Origin: Bombyx mori
Taxonomy: Eukaryota > Arthropoda > Insecta > Lepidoptera > Bombycidae
Direction of reading: 5' to 3'
Assembly: GCF_030269925.1 (NCBI RefSeq)
Contig: NC_085124.1
Span: forward strand, 11,594,001-11,658,000
DNA length: 64,000 nucleotides
The notes beneath the pieces were generated by a model. It saw only the letters and a list, made by a program, of their open reading frames with translations, had not been told where the DNA came from and ran no database searches. Shown piece after piece: positions 9,733-19,110 of the stretch (the stretch's first letter is position 1; each line of letters starts with the position of its first letter). The translations under genes and the position numbers were made by a program.

Positions 9733-12615
9733 TTAGGTTGCACGTCGACCTCTTTGTCGAGTTCGACGAGTACGGTTACCGGGGTCCCTAAGCCTGCCTC
9801 TAGTATTAGAGCTGAAGGCATCTAATGCAAAGGTTATTGGATCTGATGGATCCGTAAGGACGTGTCTAGGGCGTCGACGGTGACTGGCTCCTGCATGATC
9901 AGGATTCGGGGAGTAGTCAGCAGCGGCAACGATAAGGCGATTATCATGACGCATAGCCTTATCGAAGTATCGTTCCGACGCTGACTTCATGTATTTCCGA
10001 ATTGATTCGAGGCCCAGGTCGTCGTGTAGGTCAACGTTCCTCACGAACCACGGAGCCCCGACAGCTAACCTGCAAAAGCGGGATTGTAGGGATTGGAGGG
10101 TGTCTATGTGTGTGCGGGCCGCGTGAGCGAACACCACACTCGCGTAAGTCATGACGGGCCTTATGCAAGTTTTGTAAAGTGTCACCTTGTTCCGAAGGGA
10201 CATTTTACTCCGCTTACAGATCATGGGGTAGAGTCTACCGAGAATAAACGCGGCACGGTCACGGACTGATTTTATATGCGGGCGGAATGTCATCGATGCA
10301 TCCAGGGTAACGCCCAGGTACTTGACCTTCCTGGCCCAGGGTATGGGTTGTCTAAAGAGAGTAATCGGGGGTGTGAGATTCCTCCTCCTAATCCGGGAGG
10401 AAATCCGTGTGGAGCTTCCCCTCTGAAATAGCACCGCAGTACTTTTCGTTGGGTTGATGTCTATGCGCCATTTTCGGAACCACTGTCCTAGGGCTAGGGC
10501 TGCGCTCTGAAGCTTCTTCGCGATTAGGGACTTATTTCTACTAGAATAGTAAACAGTCGTGTCGTCGGCGAATAAAGCTAAATGGGTCGGCGGCGACCGG
10601 GGAATATCGTTGACGAATAAGCTAAATAAGAGGGGTGAGAGGACAGAGCCTTGCGGGACTCCAGCTGTGAGAGGTCGTGGGGAGGAGCGGGTTCCCTCGA
10701 CTCGATATCGAAAAGAGCGGTTCGACAAGAAGTCCCGTATGATGAGCACGAGACTATCCGGCACGCCCATGTTGAATAGTTTGAAAATCAAACCGTTGTG
10801 CCAGACTTTGTCGAACGCTTTTGCGACGTCGAAGAAGAGAGCTCCCGTGTATAACGGTTTTGATCGATTAAGCCCCACAAGAATGTGCTCCGTGAGGCGG
10901 TGCACCTGTTGAACGCATGAGTGATTTGTACGGAATCCGAATTGTTCATCGATGAGAATGCCCTTGGATGAGACGAAGTCTCTGAGGCGTTTGTAGAGCA
11001 GACGCTCATACAGTTTGCCTAGAGACATGAGGAGGCTAATCGGGCGGTAGCTCGTCGGATGATTTTTTGGTTTACCGGGTTTATGTATGCCGATAACGTC
11101 CGCTTCTTTCCACACCGCGGGAAAGATACAGTTCGCCATAGCGGCATTGAAAATAGATGCCAACATCACGATGAGTTGGACGGGTAGAAGTTTAATAACG
11201 CGGTTAGATATACCGTCGGAACCGGGAGCCTTGCGAGGACGTAGGTCTTTGATCAAGTCTTTAACTTCTATCGGGGTGACGGGTGGTAACGCATCCGATG
11301 GTGGCAAGGAGGCTCTGCGTTCTACCTCACTGTCTACTAATTCTACATGAACAGGGTCCACGGATTGAGTGCTGGGCGTGCACTGGGTTTGCAATGTATC
11401 GGCCAGCAGCTCTGCTTTTTCGTCATCATCGAACGCCGCGAGTCGGCCTGAGGGGCCTACGAGGGGGGGCATAGTTACTACCGTATCCGATTTGAGAGTA
11501 CGAGCTAAGCGGTAGTAAGACCTTTGGGAGGGCGCGAGTCCTTCTAAGAAATCAGACCATCTGGCATCTCCGACTTCGGCGATGCGAGACTTTACGTCGC
11601 GTTGTAGGGCACGCATTCGAATACGATTTTCCGCGGTAGGATACCTGTCGTAGGCGCGTATCGAGGCGTTCTTAGCTCTAAGGAGTTCCCTAATATCGTC
11701 GGACAATTTGAAGCGGTGAAGGAAGTCCTCCGCTACAACTTGTTTCGATGACCTATCTAATGTCGAGGTGATGTGTGACGTTAAGATGTCTATGGCTTCA
11801 GCGGTATCCTGAGGAGACGGGATAGAGTCCGGGTTAAACGGGAGCGATGGTGGATCAGATTCAGCCAGGCTGATGCCCAGCGTGTGCCAATCCACTACAG
11901 TCCTCGTGACGGGAACGGAATCGGGAGCGCGACCGAGCTTCATAACGACGGGACGGTGGTCTGAATCTAACTCTGAAACTACTTCGATCGAGTGTAAGCA
12001 CAGAGTTACGTTTTTTAATAACGCTATGTCGAGTATATCCGGGCGATGCGCGATATTTAGCGGGTAGTGAGTCGGGGTTAGCGGAGCGACGATATCGAAG
12101 GCGAGATCATCGACTAACGCGTCAAGCCGCCTGCCATTCGGGGTTGTGGTGTGTGAGTTCCACCTGATGTGTTTACAATTTAGGTCGCCCGCCAGAATGA
12201 CAGAGCTCCCCATACCGAGCAGCGCCTCGATATCACTGCTTAGAACGATCTTATCCGGTGGAAGATAAACGGACGTGATAACGATCGGCGCGTGTCCCGT
12301 CAGTGAGATTCGGCACACTGATGCTTCGATATTAGCGAGCGCGGGAGGATCGAGCGGGACGCAATGCAGGGCTCTTCTATACTAAATGACGGTACCACCA
12401 CCACGGGCAGAGAGCCTGTCGTTCCTGACCATGTTATAGTTCGCGATTTTAGGGTCACGGCGCGCGGGCTTAAGTAGGGTCTCCTGCACTAAAAAGATAT
12501 CAATTTGATGGTCACGCAAAAAGTCAGAAACCTGATCACGTTGATTTGCGAGACCGTAAGCGTTAAAAAATCCTATCGTTACGGATAGGGGCTTTATTCT
12601 ACTTATATACGCCAT
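9733..12615 (-). pseudogene. LINE A ORF2: endonuclease/reverse transcriptase, one premature stop
   Basis: There are 960 codons before the terminal TAA, interrupted only by TAG at codon 78 (12384-12382). The N-terminal domain (~12-225) is an apurinic-type endonuclease that nicks target DNA: Asn18 in the NAYGL block, Glu45 in LVQETLL, Asp144/Asn146 in GDLN and Asp219/His220 in SDHRP. The reverse transcriptase spans ~440-720: RKAPGSDGI (~463), SYRPISLL (~522), FFDVAKAFD with Asp596, GVPQGSVLSP (~652), and FADD with Asp684/685. A ~200-residue basic C-terminal region follows. Catalytic residues are all present. The ATG begins three bases after the ORF1 stop, in the same frame. The stop would remove the whole protein unless read through. 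Another copy in the genome presumably supplies activity. Confidence 0.92.
12382..12384 (-). other. Premature TAG in LINE A ORF2
   Basis: The frame reads GGGTVI, then TAG, then YRRALHC, with no shift on either side. It falls inside the endonuclease domain. A single base substitution is the simplest cause. Confidence 0.85.
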
Positions 12616-12621
12616 TGATTA
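12613..12621 (-). promoter_or_regulatory. ORF1 stop / ORF2 start junction (TAATCAATG)
   Basis: ORF1 ends in TAA and ORF2 begins at ATG after a single intervening codon, and both are in the same reading frame. The arrangement fits coupled termination and reinitiation, as reported for the silkworm LINE SART1 with its UAAUG, or stop-codon readthrough. The mechanism is inferred. Confidence 0.6.
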
Positions 12622-14247
12622 CCGGCGGAGTGAGGGGAGGACGTACGTATTTAATGACGCGTATACGTCGGCGTATTCCTGCACAACGGCGATAAAGTGT
12701 TGTGCAGTGGAGGCAGCGCGAATGGCGTCGCCCAAAGCGTTAACGCGCTCAAAGTTGATCGACTGAAAGAAGTCGATCGCTAAAGCGAGATTGTCGGACG
12801 CGGTCGGAGGGCAAGTCGCGGGAGAGGGACGAGTCGCGGGGGCGGGACGAATCGCGGAGGAGGGAGTTGTAGCCGTGTTCGTGTACGGCAGCGGTTTTGC
12901 CCAGGCCGAGACACTGGGCACCGCCGCCGGAACGAACGCTGGCTTAGCCTGCGACGCAGAGGGTGCCGAGGCTTTGATGTCTAGGCCGGAAGCTCGGAGG
13001 CGGTTTTGGCGGGCGACGCGGCGATTTATTTTAGGGGCTCGGGGGCAACCACGGTAATTCGCGGGGTGACCCTGTGTTCGACACAGGACGCAGCTAGGCG
13101 GTTCCGTCGCGGTTATTTGGTCGCGAGCGCAGAGGGCCGTGGCGTGATCGCCCAAACACTTAACACATCGGGGGCGCGCGTGACAGTTACGGGAAGAGTG
13201 CCCGTACAATTGACAGTTATGGCACTGGCTAGGAGTGCCTTTTTTATGGGGGGCTTCGATGGCGATACCGGAGAGCCTACAGACGGTCTGTGTGTTGAAG
13301 ATTTTCTTACCCTCGGGGGTAGGCTGGAGGGTGACTAGAACCATATTATATGGCTCCCTACCGCGACCGGTGTGCATACGGTGCACAGAATTCACTGGAA
13401 AGCCCTGTTCTAACAGATCGGCCTTGACGAGCTCTACATCTAACTCTTTAGGGATTCCGCGTATTACAACGCGGAGTTCGCGCTCCTCCTGGAGCGTATA
13501 AGTATGGAAACTTATACGTTCCTTACGGAGGTAAGAAGAGAGGGCCCTATGGTCGTCGGGTGTTTGAACCTTAATTTGAATGCCGTTCGCGAGGTTACGG
13601 GCATTCGTGAAATTTATATTTTTGGCCTTAAGGGCCAGGCAAACTCGATCCCAAGCTGCCTTCTCCTGAAGGATAACCGGGGGAGGGGTCTGGGTTTTAT
13701 TTTGTGCCACCGGACGCGGCGACGGAGTGGCACGGGCTGGGGGCGCAATGGGAGTCTGAGGGCGGGGGCGCGACGCGTTCACGGCTTTGCTAATTTTAGC
13801 GGCCGCGGGAGCTCGAGACTCCGCGGCACGCTTCTTACCCTTCTGTACCAGAGTGAATCCATCCGTCGATGAGGCGGGGGCGAGGTCGACCTCCATGTCC
13901 GAGTCAGAGTCGGAGCACGAGGAGGCGGGTGCAGGCGACCTACAAGCAAGTGTAGGTGTTTTAGAGGGCGCGACGGAGGCCGCGGATGATCGCTCAGCTG
14001 AAACGATGGTCACGGCGGACGACGCAGCAGCTTTTCTCGCCAGTATAGGCGACACGGGAGCGGCAGGCACGACAGAGGCTGCGGTGCTCAACGCAGAAGC
14101 TCTGCACGCAGGTACAGGCGACGCAGGAGCAGCGAGCGCGGCGGAGTCCTCGAGAGGGCTCGCAGTGTGATTGGCCTTGAAGGCCAGAAACTCTGAGGCG
14201 AGCTGTGGGTGGCGAAGTCGGAGGAATTCCGCGAATACAGCGTCCAT
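12619..14247 (-). CDS. LINE A ORF1: gag-like nucleic-acid-binding protein
   Basis: This encodes 542 residues and is intact. I place the start at the ATG at 14247 (context ATCATGG); the frame is open further upstream, but only from a GTG, and that part belongs to the 5' UTR. The first ~25 residues are an amphipathic helix-like stretch, followed by an Ala/Pro/Ser-rich linker, an acidic SCSDSDSDMEVD patch (~110-121) and a basic QKGKKR. A PRE_C2HC-type fold begins near ELRVVIRGIPKELD (~257). Three zinc knuckles follow: C-x2-C-x4-H-x4-C (342-355), C-x2-C-x3-H-x4-C (361-373) and C-x2-C-x4-H-x6-C (386-401), the usual Jockey/I set. It is expected to coat the RNA and act as a chaperone. The many open frames on the opposite strand are shadows of GC-rich codons. 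Confidence 0.9.
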   Translation of the reverse strand: MDAVFAEFLRLRHPQLASEFLAFKANHTASPLEDSAALAAPASPVPACRASALSTAASVVPAAPVSPILARKAAASSAVTIVSAERSSAASVAPSKTPTLACRSPAPASSCSDSDSDMEVDLAPASSTDGFTLVQKGKKRAAESRAPAAAKISKAVNASRPRPQTPIAPPARATPSPRPVAQNKTQTPPPVILQEKAAWDRVCLALKAKNINFTNARNLANGIQIKVQTPDDHRALSSYLRKERISFHTYTLQEERELRVVIRGIPKELDVELVKADLLEQGFPVNSVHRMHTGRGREPYNMVLVTLQPTPEGKKIFNTQTVCRLSGIAIEAPHKKGTPSQCHNCQLYGHSSRNCHARPRCVKCLGDHATALCARDQITATEPPSCVLCRTQGHPANYRGCPRAPKINRRVARQNRLRASGLDIKASAPSASQAKPAFVPAAVPSVSAWAKPLPYTNTATTPSSAIRPAPATRPSPATCPPTASDNLALAIDFFQSINFERVNALGDAIRAASTAQHFIAVVQEYADVYASLNTYVLPSLRR

Positions 14248-14652
14248 GATCGCTGAGTACCCAGGTGGGGCGGCCCCGGGTCTTGAAAACACTCGCCTTG
14301 CGGCGAGGCCCCAACTTCTCGGACCTGAGCGGTTCTATTGAACACAGGTGGCAATGCGGCGCGATTACTACAGGACAAAGAAAAAGCTCAACAAAACAGA
14401 AATTACAAAAAGAAACAAAACAAATAAATACTTGCAGGAAAACACTTTGTCGGCAAATGTTCCACGAACACAAAAATAACTAAAACAAAACAAATAAAAG
14501 CTTCCAGGAAACACACTTGGTCGGTAGATGTATCACGAACACAGGCCGCGCGAACAATGGCCGGGCTAACAAAAGCCGGGCGAACAAAGACCGGGCGATC
14601 GAGTGGACAATGAGCACGTCCGCACGTGACGGGTGCCTCTATCGGAATGAAT
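14248..14652 (-). other. LINE A 5' UTR with internal repeats
   Basis: The ~405 bases hold two imperfect direct copies of a ~70-base unit (14418-14478 and 14489-14543; shared CAGGAAA, ACTT-GTCGG and AACACA blocks). Closer to the 5' end are three short GCCGGGC(G/T)AACAAA-like units (14547-14600). No long open frame with coding character. Repeats near the 5' end of LINEs often carry promoter activity. Confidence 0.65.
14616..14650 (-). promoter_or_regulatory. Internal RNA polymerase II promoter: Inr plus DPE at LINE 5' end
   Basis: TCATTC matches the insect initiator consensus, with A at 14648 as +1. GGACGT falls exactly at +28 to +33 (14621-14616) and fits the downstream promoter element consensus. 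Jockey-type LINEs of Drosophila use this TATA-less internal promoter, which lets each new copy carry its own start. Activity is not shown. Confidence 0.7.
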
Positions 14653-14683
14653 AAAAAAAAAAAAAAAAAAAAAAAAAAAATGT
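14653..14683. repeat. 28-base A run and right target duplication of LINE A
   Basis: The A run (14653-14680) followed by TGT is the displaced right half of the SINE tail in which LINE A landed; the last ten bases repeat 9492-9501. Confidence 0.75.
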
Positions 14684-14764
14684 ATTTCACCTACAGCGGT
14701 AGTCACAGAGCGCGACCGAGTTTCACTAGTATATTAATAATGCAAGTAGATCTATTCTATTTAG

Positions 14765-15190
14765 TTTCGTCGTTTGATGCAGGGTAGGATACAGGTATCA
14801 AATGTCTTCTTCTTGATCTTAATGCCCAATTCCTGGCTTTTCATAATTTCTTTCAATGCCCAATATTGTTTCCATCCAGTTGCAATTCTTTTGTCTATTT
14901 CTTTAGACATTTGGTGGTTCTGTAATATTATCTGGCCAAGATATACATATTCCTCTACATATTCGAGTTTCTGTTCATTGATATATATGTTTATGGGTAT
15001 TGAATTTGTCATCATTTTAGTTTTGCTTGAGTTGATTTCTAAACCTACTTCTCTACTTTTTTCTACTAGGGTTTGTGCCATGAATTCCAGTAGTATCGGA
15101 TCCTCTTCTAATAGAACCAGGTCGTCTGCAAATCTTAGGTGGTTCAATCTCGATCCGTTAATATTTAGCCCCAGATGTTCTTTGATCTTA
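14765..15190 (-). pseudogene. RTE-like reverse transcriptase fragment
   Basis: A 128-codon open stretch plus ~12 codons upstream reads IKEHLGLNINGSRL, NHLRFADDLVLLEE, then SREVGLEINSSKTKMMTN, VEEYVYLGQIIL, RIATGWKQYWALKEIM and KKKTFDTCILPCI. The RFADDLVL catalytic motif followed by the VGLEIN..KTK block and EYVYLG is the palm-to-thumb part of an RTE-like LINE polymerase. Both ends are truncated: the protein upstream of the FADD and everything after the thumb are absent. It begins ~85 bp beyond the right target duplication of LINE A and belongs to a different family. Confidence 0.8.
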
Positions 15191-15569
15191 TGAATTTACT
15201 TGAAATTAATTAACAATGAAACTGAATGTAAGAGCACAAAATGTCAACACTAGTATAGACAGATGCGTTAGTGAAGTTTCAATCAGCGAGAAAGCCAATG
15301 CAGCAATCTTTTATCAACGTTTCGGGAAAAGATACGCGTCCCACTTTCTTTTACGTTCCTTTCTTTTGATGAGGGAACGTATTGCTGGAGTAATAATGAA
15401 CGATGCTCGGAAATCGTCCGCCTTCCATTCCGTGTTGCTATTTATGCTAATGTATTGAACAATATGTCAGGTTTTATATTCCCGGGATTCATTACAGATT
15501 CGATTTATGTGGGGAACAGAACTATCGTTCGAACGAAATATCAGTATTTATTTAAGGGTTCGTTCAACT

Positions 15570-15622
15570 GAAAATAGTTATTTAGGCCTGTAAGGCGTTT
15601 ACAGGCCTTAATAACTATTTTC
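15570..15622. repeat. 24-bp hairpin with one mismatch and 5-base loop
   Basis: GAAAATAGTTATTTAGGCCTGTAA (positions 15570-15593) is matched in inverted orientation at 15599-15622 except for one T/A change. It could be a foldback remnant. Flanks show no target duplication. Confidence 0.6.
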
Positions 15623-16248
15623 GTTAATGCATCTAATCGTAATCGTATCAAAAATGTAAGCCCAAAAACTAAATATTCTTCAATTTAAATTCCTATAATA
15701 TTTATGCAGTCGAGAAAGAAATTTTCAATAAAGAAACAAAAACAAATTCAAGACCTAACTAAATGTTTTATTTATTGGCTCAAACGATAACAGCTTCGAA
15801 AATAATGTAATTTGATATGAAATATTATGTAAAACAAATATTTATTTTTTTCAAAAGCTTTTGATCACTAACTAAATTACCAAATGGTAAAAGGTAAAAA
15901 TATTTTTGACATGGTTTTCTGTAAACTAATAGTTCATATACTCGTTGGCTTAAATTTGGGGTCATAACAGTTAGTATTTTGTCTTAGAATATCAATTTAC
16001 CCCCTCTTATTTACCTATCGAGTTTTCCGCTTGCGTGGGCCCCACTTTACTTGCGTGGGTCTTCACCCGTACTCAAACTTAGAAGATTATTTTCAAGGGC
16101 TCAAACTATGACACAAGCTACCAGTGGTTAGGGGTCCAGAGTAAGAAAGCTCCTCACAATATGCGCCATATCAAGGCTAAATGCTTTCTGCACCAGTTCC
16201 ATTATTCTTAATATTAAACACATTAATTAAACAAAACAACTTCTATAT
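15623..16248. other. Unassigned AT-rich stretch
   Basis: Nothing recognisable; 15191-15569 to the left of the hairpin is also blank apart from an 80-codon frame (15216-15458) with no known motif. Confidence 0.35.
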
Positions 16249-16490
16249 ACTGGTGGTAGGACCTCTTGTGACTCCGCACGGGTAGGTACCACCACCCCTC
16301 CTATTTCTGCCGTGAAGCACTAATGCGTTTGAAGGGTGGGGTAGCCGTTGTAACTATACTGAGACCTTAGAACTTATATTTCAAGGTGGGTGGCGCATTT
16401 ACGTTGTAGATGTCTACGGGCTCCAGTAACCACTTAACACCAGGTCGGCTGTGAGCTCGTCCAACCATCTAAGCAATAAAAATTAAAAAT
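16249..16490 (+). mobile_element. SINE without tRNA head, plus strand
   Basis: It starts at ACTGGTGGTAGGACC and ends CATCTAAGCAATAAAAATTAAA. There is a small deletion after AATGCGTTT. Confidence 0.88.
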
Positions 16491-16792
16491 ATATACAATT
16501 TCTTTGACTAATTTAAACTTAAAATTCTTTCAAACGAAATAGATTAAAACGTATTTAAATTTTTGTATTTCGAGAGACGTGTGATTGTAATTTGCACAAC
16601 TTAAGATAGATAAAGTGCTTTGTTTCATCAGCTAAAAGGACGGGCGTCGGCGTCCATCACATTGACTATGTATGAATGTTTGGACTCCACTGAGTGAATG
16701 GAGGCCAGAGGAAATTCTGCATAAATACTATGTTTTATTTATCACTTCGCGTTGACAAGGTAAAATTAGTTATGTCAAAACTTAGGATTTAG

Positions 16793-16874
16793 ACCCACCC
16801 ACGGCCCACTTGTTGTTAGGTGGTTACCGGAGCCCACAGACGGATCACGACGTGAAGGTCAACACCTACCTTAG
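16793..16874 (-). mobile_element. SINE tail fragment, minus strand
   Basis: CCCACCCACGGCCCACTTG through GGTGGTTACCGGAGCCCACAG matches the SINE 3' part in reverse; it directly abuts the head of the next, full-length SINE. Confidence 0.65.
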
Positions 16875-16876
16875 TG

Positions 16877-17265
16877 GTCGTCGTGGCCTAACGGATAAGA
16901 CGTCCGGTGCATTCGTGTTGAAGCGATGCACCGGTGTTCGAATCCCGCAGGCGGGTACCAATTTTTCTAATGAAATACGTACTCAACAAATGTTCACGAT
17001 TGACTTCCACGGTGAAGGAATAACATCGTGTAATAAAAATGAAACCCGCAAAATTATAATTTGCGTAATTACTGGTGGTAGGACCTCTTGTGAGTCCGCA
17101 CGGGTAGGTACCACCGCTCCGCCTATTTCTGCCGTGAAGCAGTAATGCGTTTCGGTTTGAAGGGTGGGGCAGCCGTTGTGACTATACTGAGACCTTAGAA
17201 CTATATCTCAAGGTGGGTGGCGCATTTACGTTGTAGATGTCTATGGGCTCTAGTAAGCACTTAAT
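16877..17265 (+). mobile_element. Full-length Bm1-like SINE with tRNA-derived head
   Basis: The head holds an RNA polymerase III A box (TGGCCTAACGG, ~16884) and B box (TGTTCGAATCC, ~16935), followed by GGCGGGTACCA. A central segment comes next (ATGAAATACGTACTCAAC to AATTATAATTTGCGTAATT), then the body starting ACTGGTGGTAGG at ~17070. The tail is cut at TAAGCACTTAATC, so the last ~50 bases are missing. This copy and the inverted one at 27797 show the full structure. The 111-codon frame across it is not a gene. Confidence 0.9.
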
Positions 17266-17329
17266 CATTCCATCCTTCAAAGTGAAATGCATCTTTCCCT
17301 TTGAAGAACGTTTTATAGTCCGGCACAAT

Positions 17330-17518
17330 GAAAGATCCTCCACCCGTGACGCCTTCAGCTCTACACTAGGAGCAGGCTTAGGAACCCCGGTAGCTGTACT
17401 CGTCGAACTCGATAGAGAGGTCGACGTGCAACCTACGCAACGCGCGCTCGGACAGCTGTTAGCAAATCCCACCCCTCCTAGCCGAGCCTTTGCTCGCCCA
17501 CTTGCCCTGCACCACTAA
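17330..17518 (+). mobile_element. LINE A 3' fragment
   Basis: It matches the last part of ORF2 and the 3' UTR of LINE A (GCAGGCTTAGGAACCCCGGT, GAGGTCGACGTGCAACCTA) with the hairpin region deleted, and ends in CCTTTGCTCGCCCAC and CACCACTAA. Confidence 0.75.
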
Positions 17519-17818
17519 TCATCGGTCCACCGATCAGGGGGTCGCCTAACGTTGCGCTTAAGAATACGTGGCCTCTACTCCAGAGTCAAAACCTCATTTT
17601 ATCTTTTTAATACCTACATTTTTAATCTATAGTATATATACTGTACTTATACAGCCAGATGGTCAGATTTGGTTAAGAAAGCGTTTGTTGGAAGTCCATA
17701 CCGTGCGTTCTGCGCCACCATGACCGAAAACTTTGGAGGATATTCACATGTGGTCGCAATCCTCAACAGTCAGGAAACAATGAAGAAGACAAGAAAGATA
17801 TATAATTTATATTCTTAA

Positions 17819-18109
17819 CTAGCTGACCCGGCAGACATCGTAGTGCCTCAATCGATAACTAAAAGACTTAAACTTTTGTATAAAATAAACTTAAAACAAA
17901 CAAAAGGAATCCGTCCGACGGGGGACACATCAAAGGAAAAACTAAATTATTTGTTTTTATATAATTCCGAACATTTTCATATTTATCTAACTTTTAAACC
18001 TTCTCTGGACTTCCACGAATAATTCAAAACCAAAATTAGCCAAATCGATCCAGCCGTTCTCGAGTTTCAGCGAGACTAACGAACAGCAATTCATTTTTAT
18101 ATATACAGA
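17819..18109 (-). mobile_element. Non-autonomous Helitron
   Basis: On the minus strand it starts TCTGTATATATAAAAATG (preceded by A) and ends GCCGGGTCAGCTAG (followed by T). The block AGTCTCGCTGAAACTCGAGA then CGGCTGGATCGATTTGGCTA is common in moth Helitrons. No coding sequence. Confidence 0.75.
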
Positions 18110-18562
18110 TAGATATGCTTTTGTGTATCGTTATATAAATTCTATAAACGAAATATTATCATTTACACGGCCAAAGGAAGATCCGACGAGAGGTGTACAA
18201 AAAAAAAAAATCGCATCACGGACATTTCCGCGCGTCGAGCTCCAACAAAAACGTGAAAGTTTCACAAAGATAGTGTCATTAACATGAATGGAGTCGTTTC
18301 ACGGTACGCCTCTACAGACAGGCCTTCGCACCCGCTATGTTTGTGAAGGCAACGGGAACCCGGGTCTCCACAAATACACCTTCAAAAGGCTGACGAACAA
18401 ACAATGAAAAATTAAAATATTTCCATTAAGGTTGTGTTGTTTGGGTTATGAAAACGTGTATGTATCATGCGATCTTTTTATTGAAATTAATAATTGATTT
18501 TATTTAAAAAAAAAAAACAAAGTTTTAAGTATGATCGAGGGTGCCTTGCTGTTTGCTATTTA

Positions 18563-18981
18563 TCTATATATTAATACGTGAAGCAAAAACTTTGTATCCC
18601 TTTTTACGAAAATTGCGCGGACGGAGGAGTATGAAATTTTCCACACTTGTAGAGAATACAGAGAAGAAGTGCACAATGCTAATATATTTTTTAAATAATG
18701 CATAAAAGATACATTAAATCAATAAATAAAACATTACACACACTACATACCATGTATTTGACGCACACACGCATGCATACTATTTATTGTCAAACTTTTG
18801 TTCTTGACGTCTGTGGTCAAACTGAGAATAGATTAAATATTGTTTGTCTTTATTAATATTTTTTGATAGAGTAGCCTTGGTGAAATTTGTGATTATAGAA
18901 GTTTAAATACAACCATAATAGTGTACAAACTTACAATTCCAATTAATTATAGTCGAATGTCGACTACTGCGGGACCACTAG
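18563..18981 (+). mobile_element. Non-autonomous Helitron, palindrome family, copy 2 (complete)
   Basis: This is a 419-bp element starting TCTATATATTAATACGTG after an A and ending GGGACCACTAG before a T, with the 3' palindrome TAGTCGAATGTCGACTA. It is complete at both ends and close to the copies at 1 and 48057. Confidence 0.87.
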
Positions 18982-19029
18982 TTTATTTTAAAATACGTTA
19001 AACTTAACATATTACATAAAAAGATAGGC

Positions 19030-19110
19030 ATATTCATCCTGCCTATTTCTGCTGGAAAATAGTCGTGCGTTTGGTCGTCTTGAGGGTTGGTATTATAATG
19101 TCTTTCCAAA
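19030..19110 (+). repeat. Decayed SINE fragment
   Basis: CCTGCCTATTTCTGC and a diverged AGTCGTGCGTTTGG block align with the SINE body; the rest is lost. Confidence 0.4.

Larger units (their letters stand above)
9502..14652 (-). mobile_element. LINE A: near-complete Jockey-clade non-LTR retrotransposon
   Basis: The layout on the minus strand is 5' UTR (14652-14248), ORF1 (14247-12619), ORF2 (12615-9733, one internal stop) and 3' UTR (9732-9502). ORF1 carries three CCHC knuckles; ORF2 has an APE-type endonuclease followed by a reverse transcriptase with FADD, and no ribonuclease H domain is evident. This arrangement and the TAGVPQGSVLSPLLF motif place it in the Jockey clade. The length is close to that I recall for the silkworm element BMC1/L1Bm, but I could not confirm identity. 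The 3' end CAATCATAAA matches the end of another copy at 57560. Target duplication AAAAAAATGT flanks it. Its GC-rich coding region contrasts sharply with the AT-rich surroundings. Confidence 0.93.

Noticed and set aside
9597..9821. 74-codon minus-strand frame past the ORF2 stop
   Set aside because: Lies in the LINE A 3' UTR; similar frames in other copies are not conserved.
12791..14170. Several long open frames on the plus strand opposite LINE A ORF1
   Set aside because: They are antisense shadows of GC-rich, Ala/Pro-rich codons; no motifs, and the sense frame has clear zinc knuckles.
14248..14292. ORF1 start at a GTG 15 codons upstream of the ATG
   Set aside because: GTG is not a normal eukaryotic start and an ATG in good context follows at 14247.
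13994..14473. A 159-codon minus-strand frame overlapping the LINE A 5' UTR and ORF1 start
   Set aside because: Out of phase with ORF1 and low in coding character; explained by the real ORF1 in the neighbouring frame.
16884..16960. A true tRNA gene
   Set aside because: A and B boxes are present but the sequence is joined to a SINE body; it is the SINE head.
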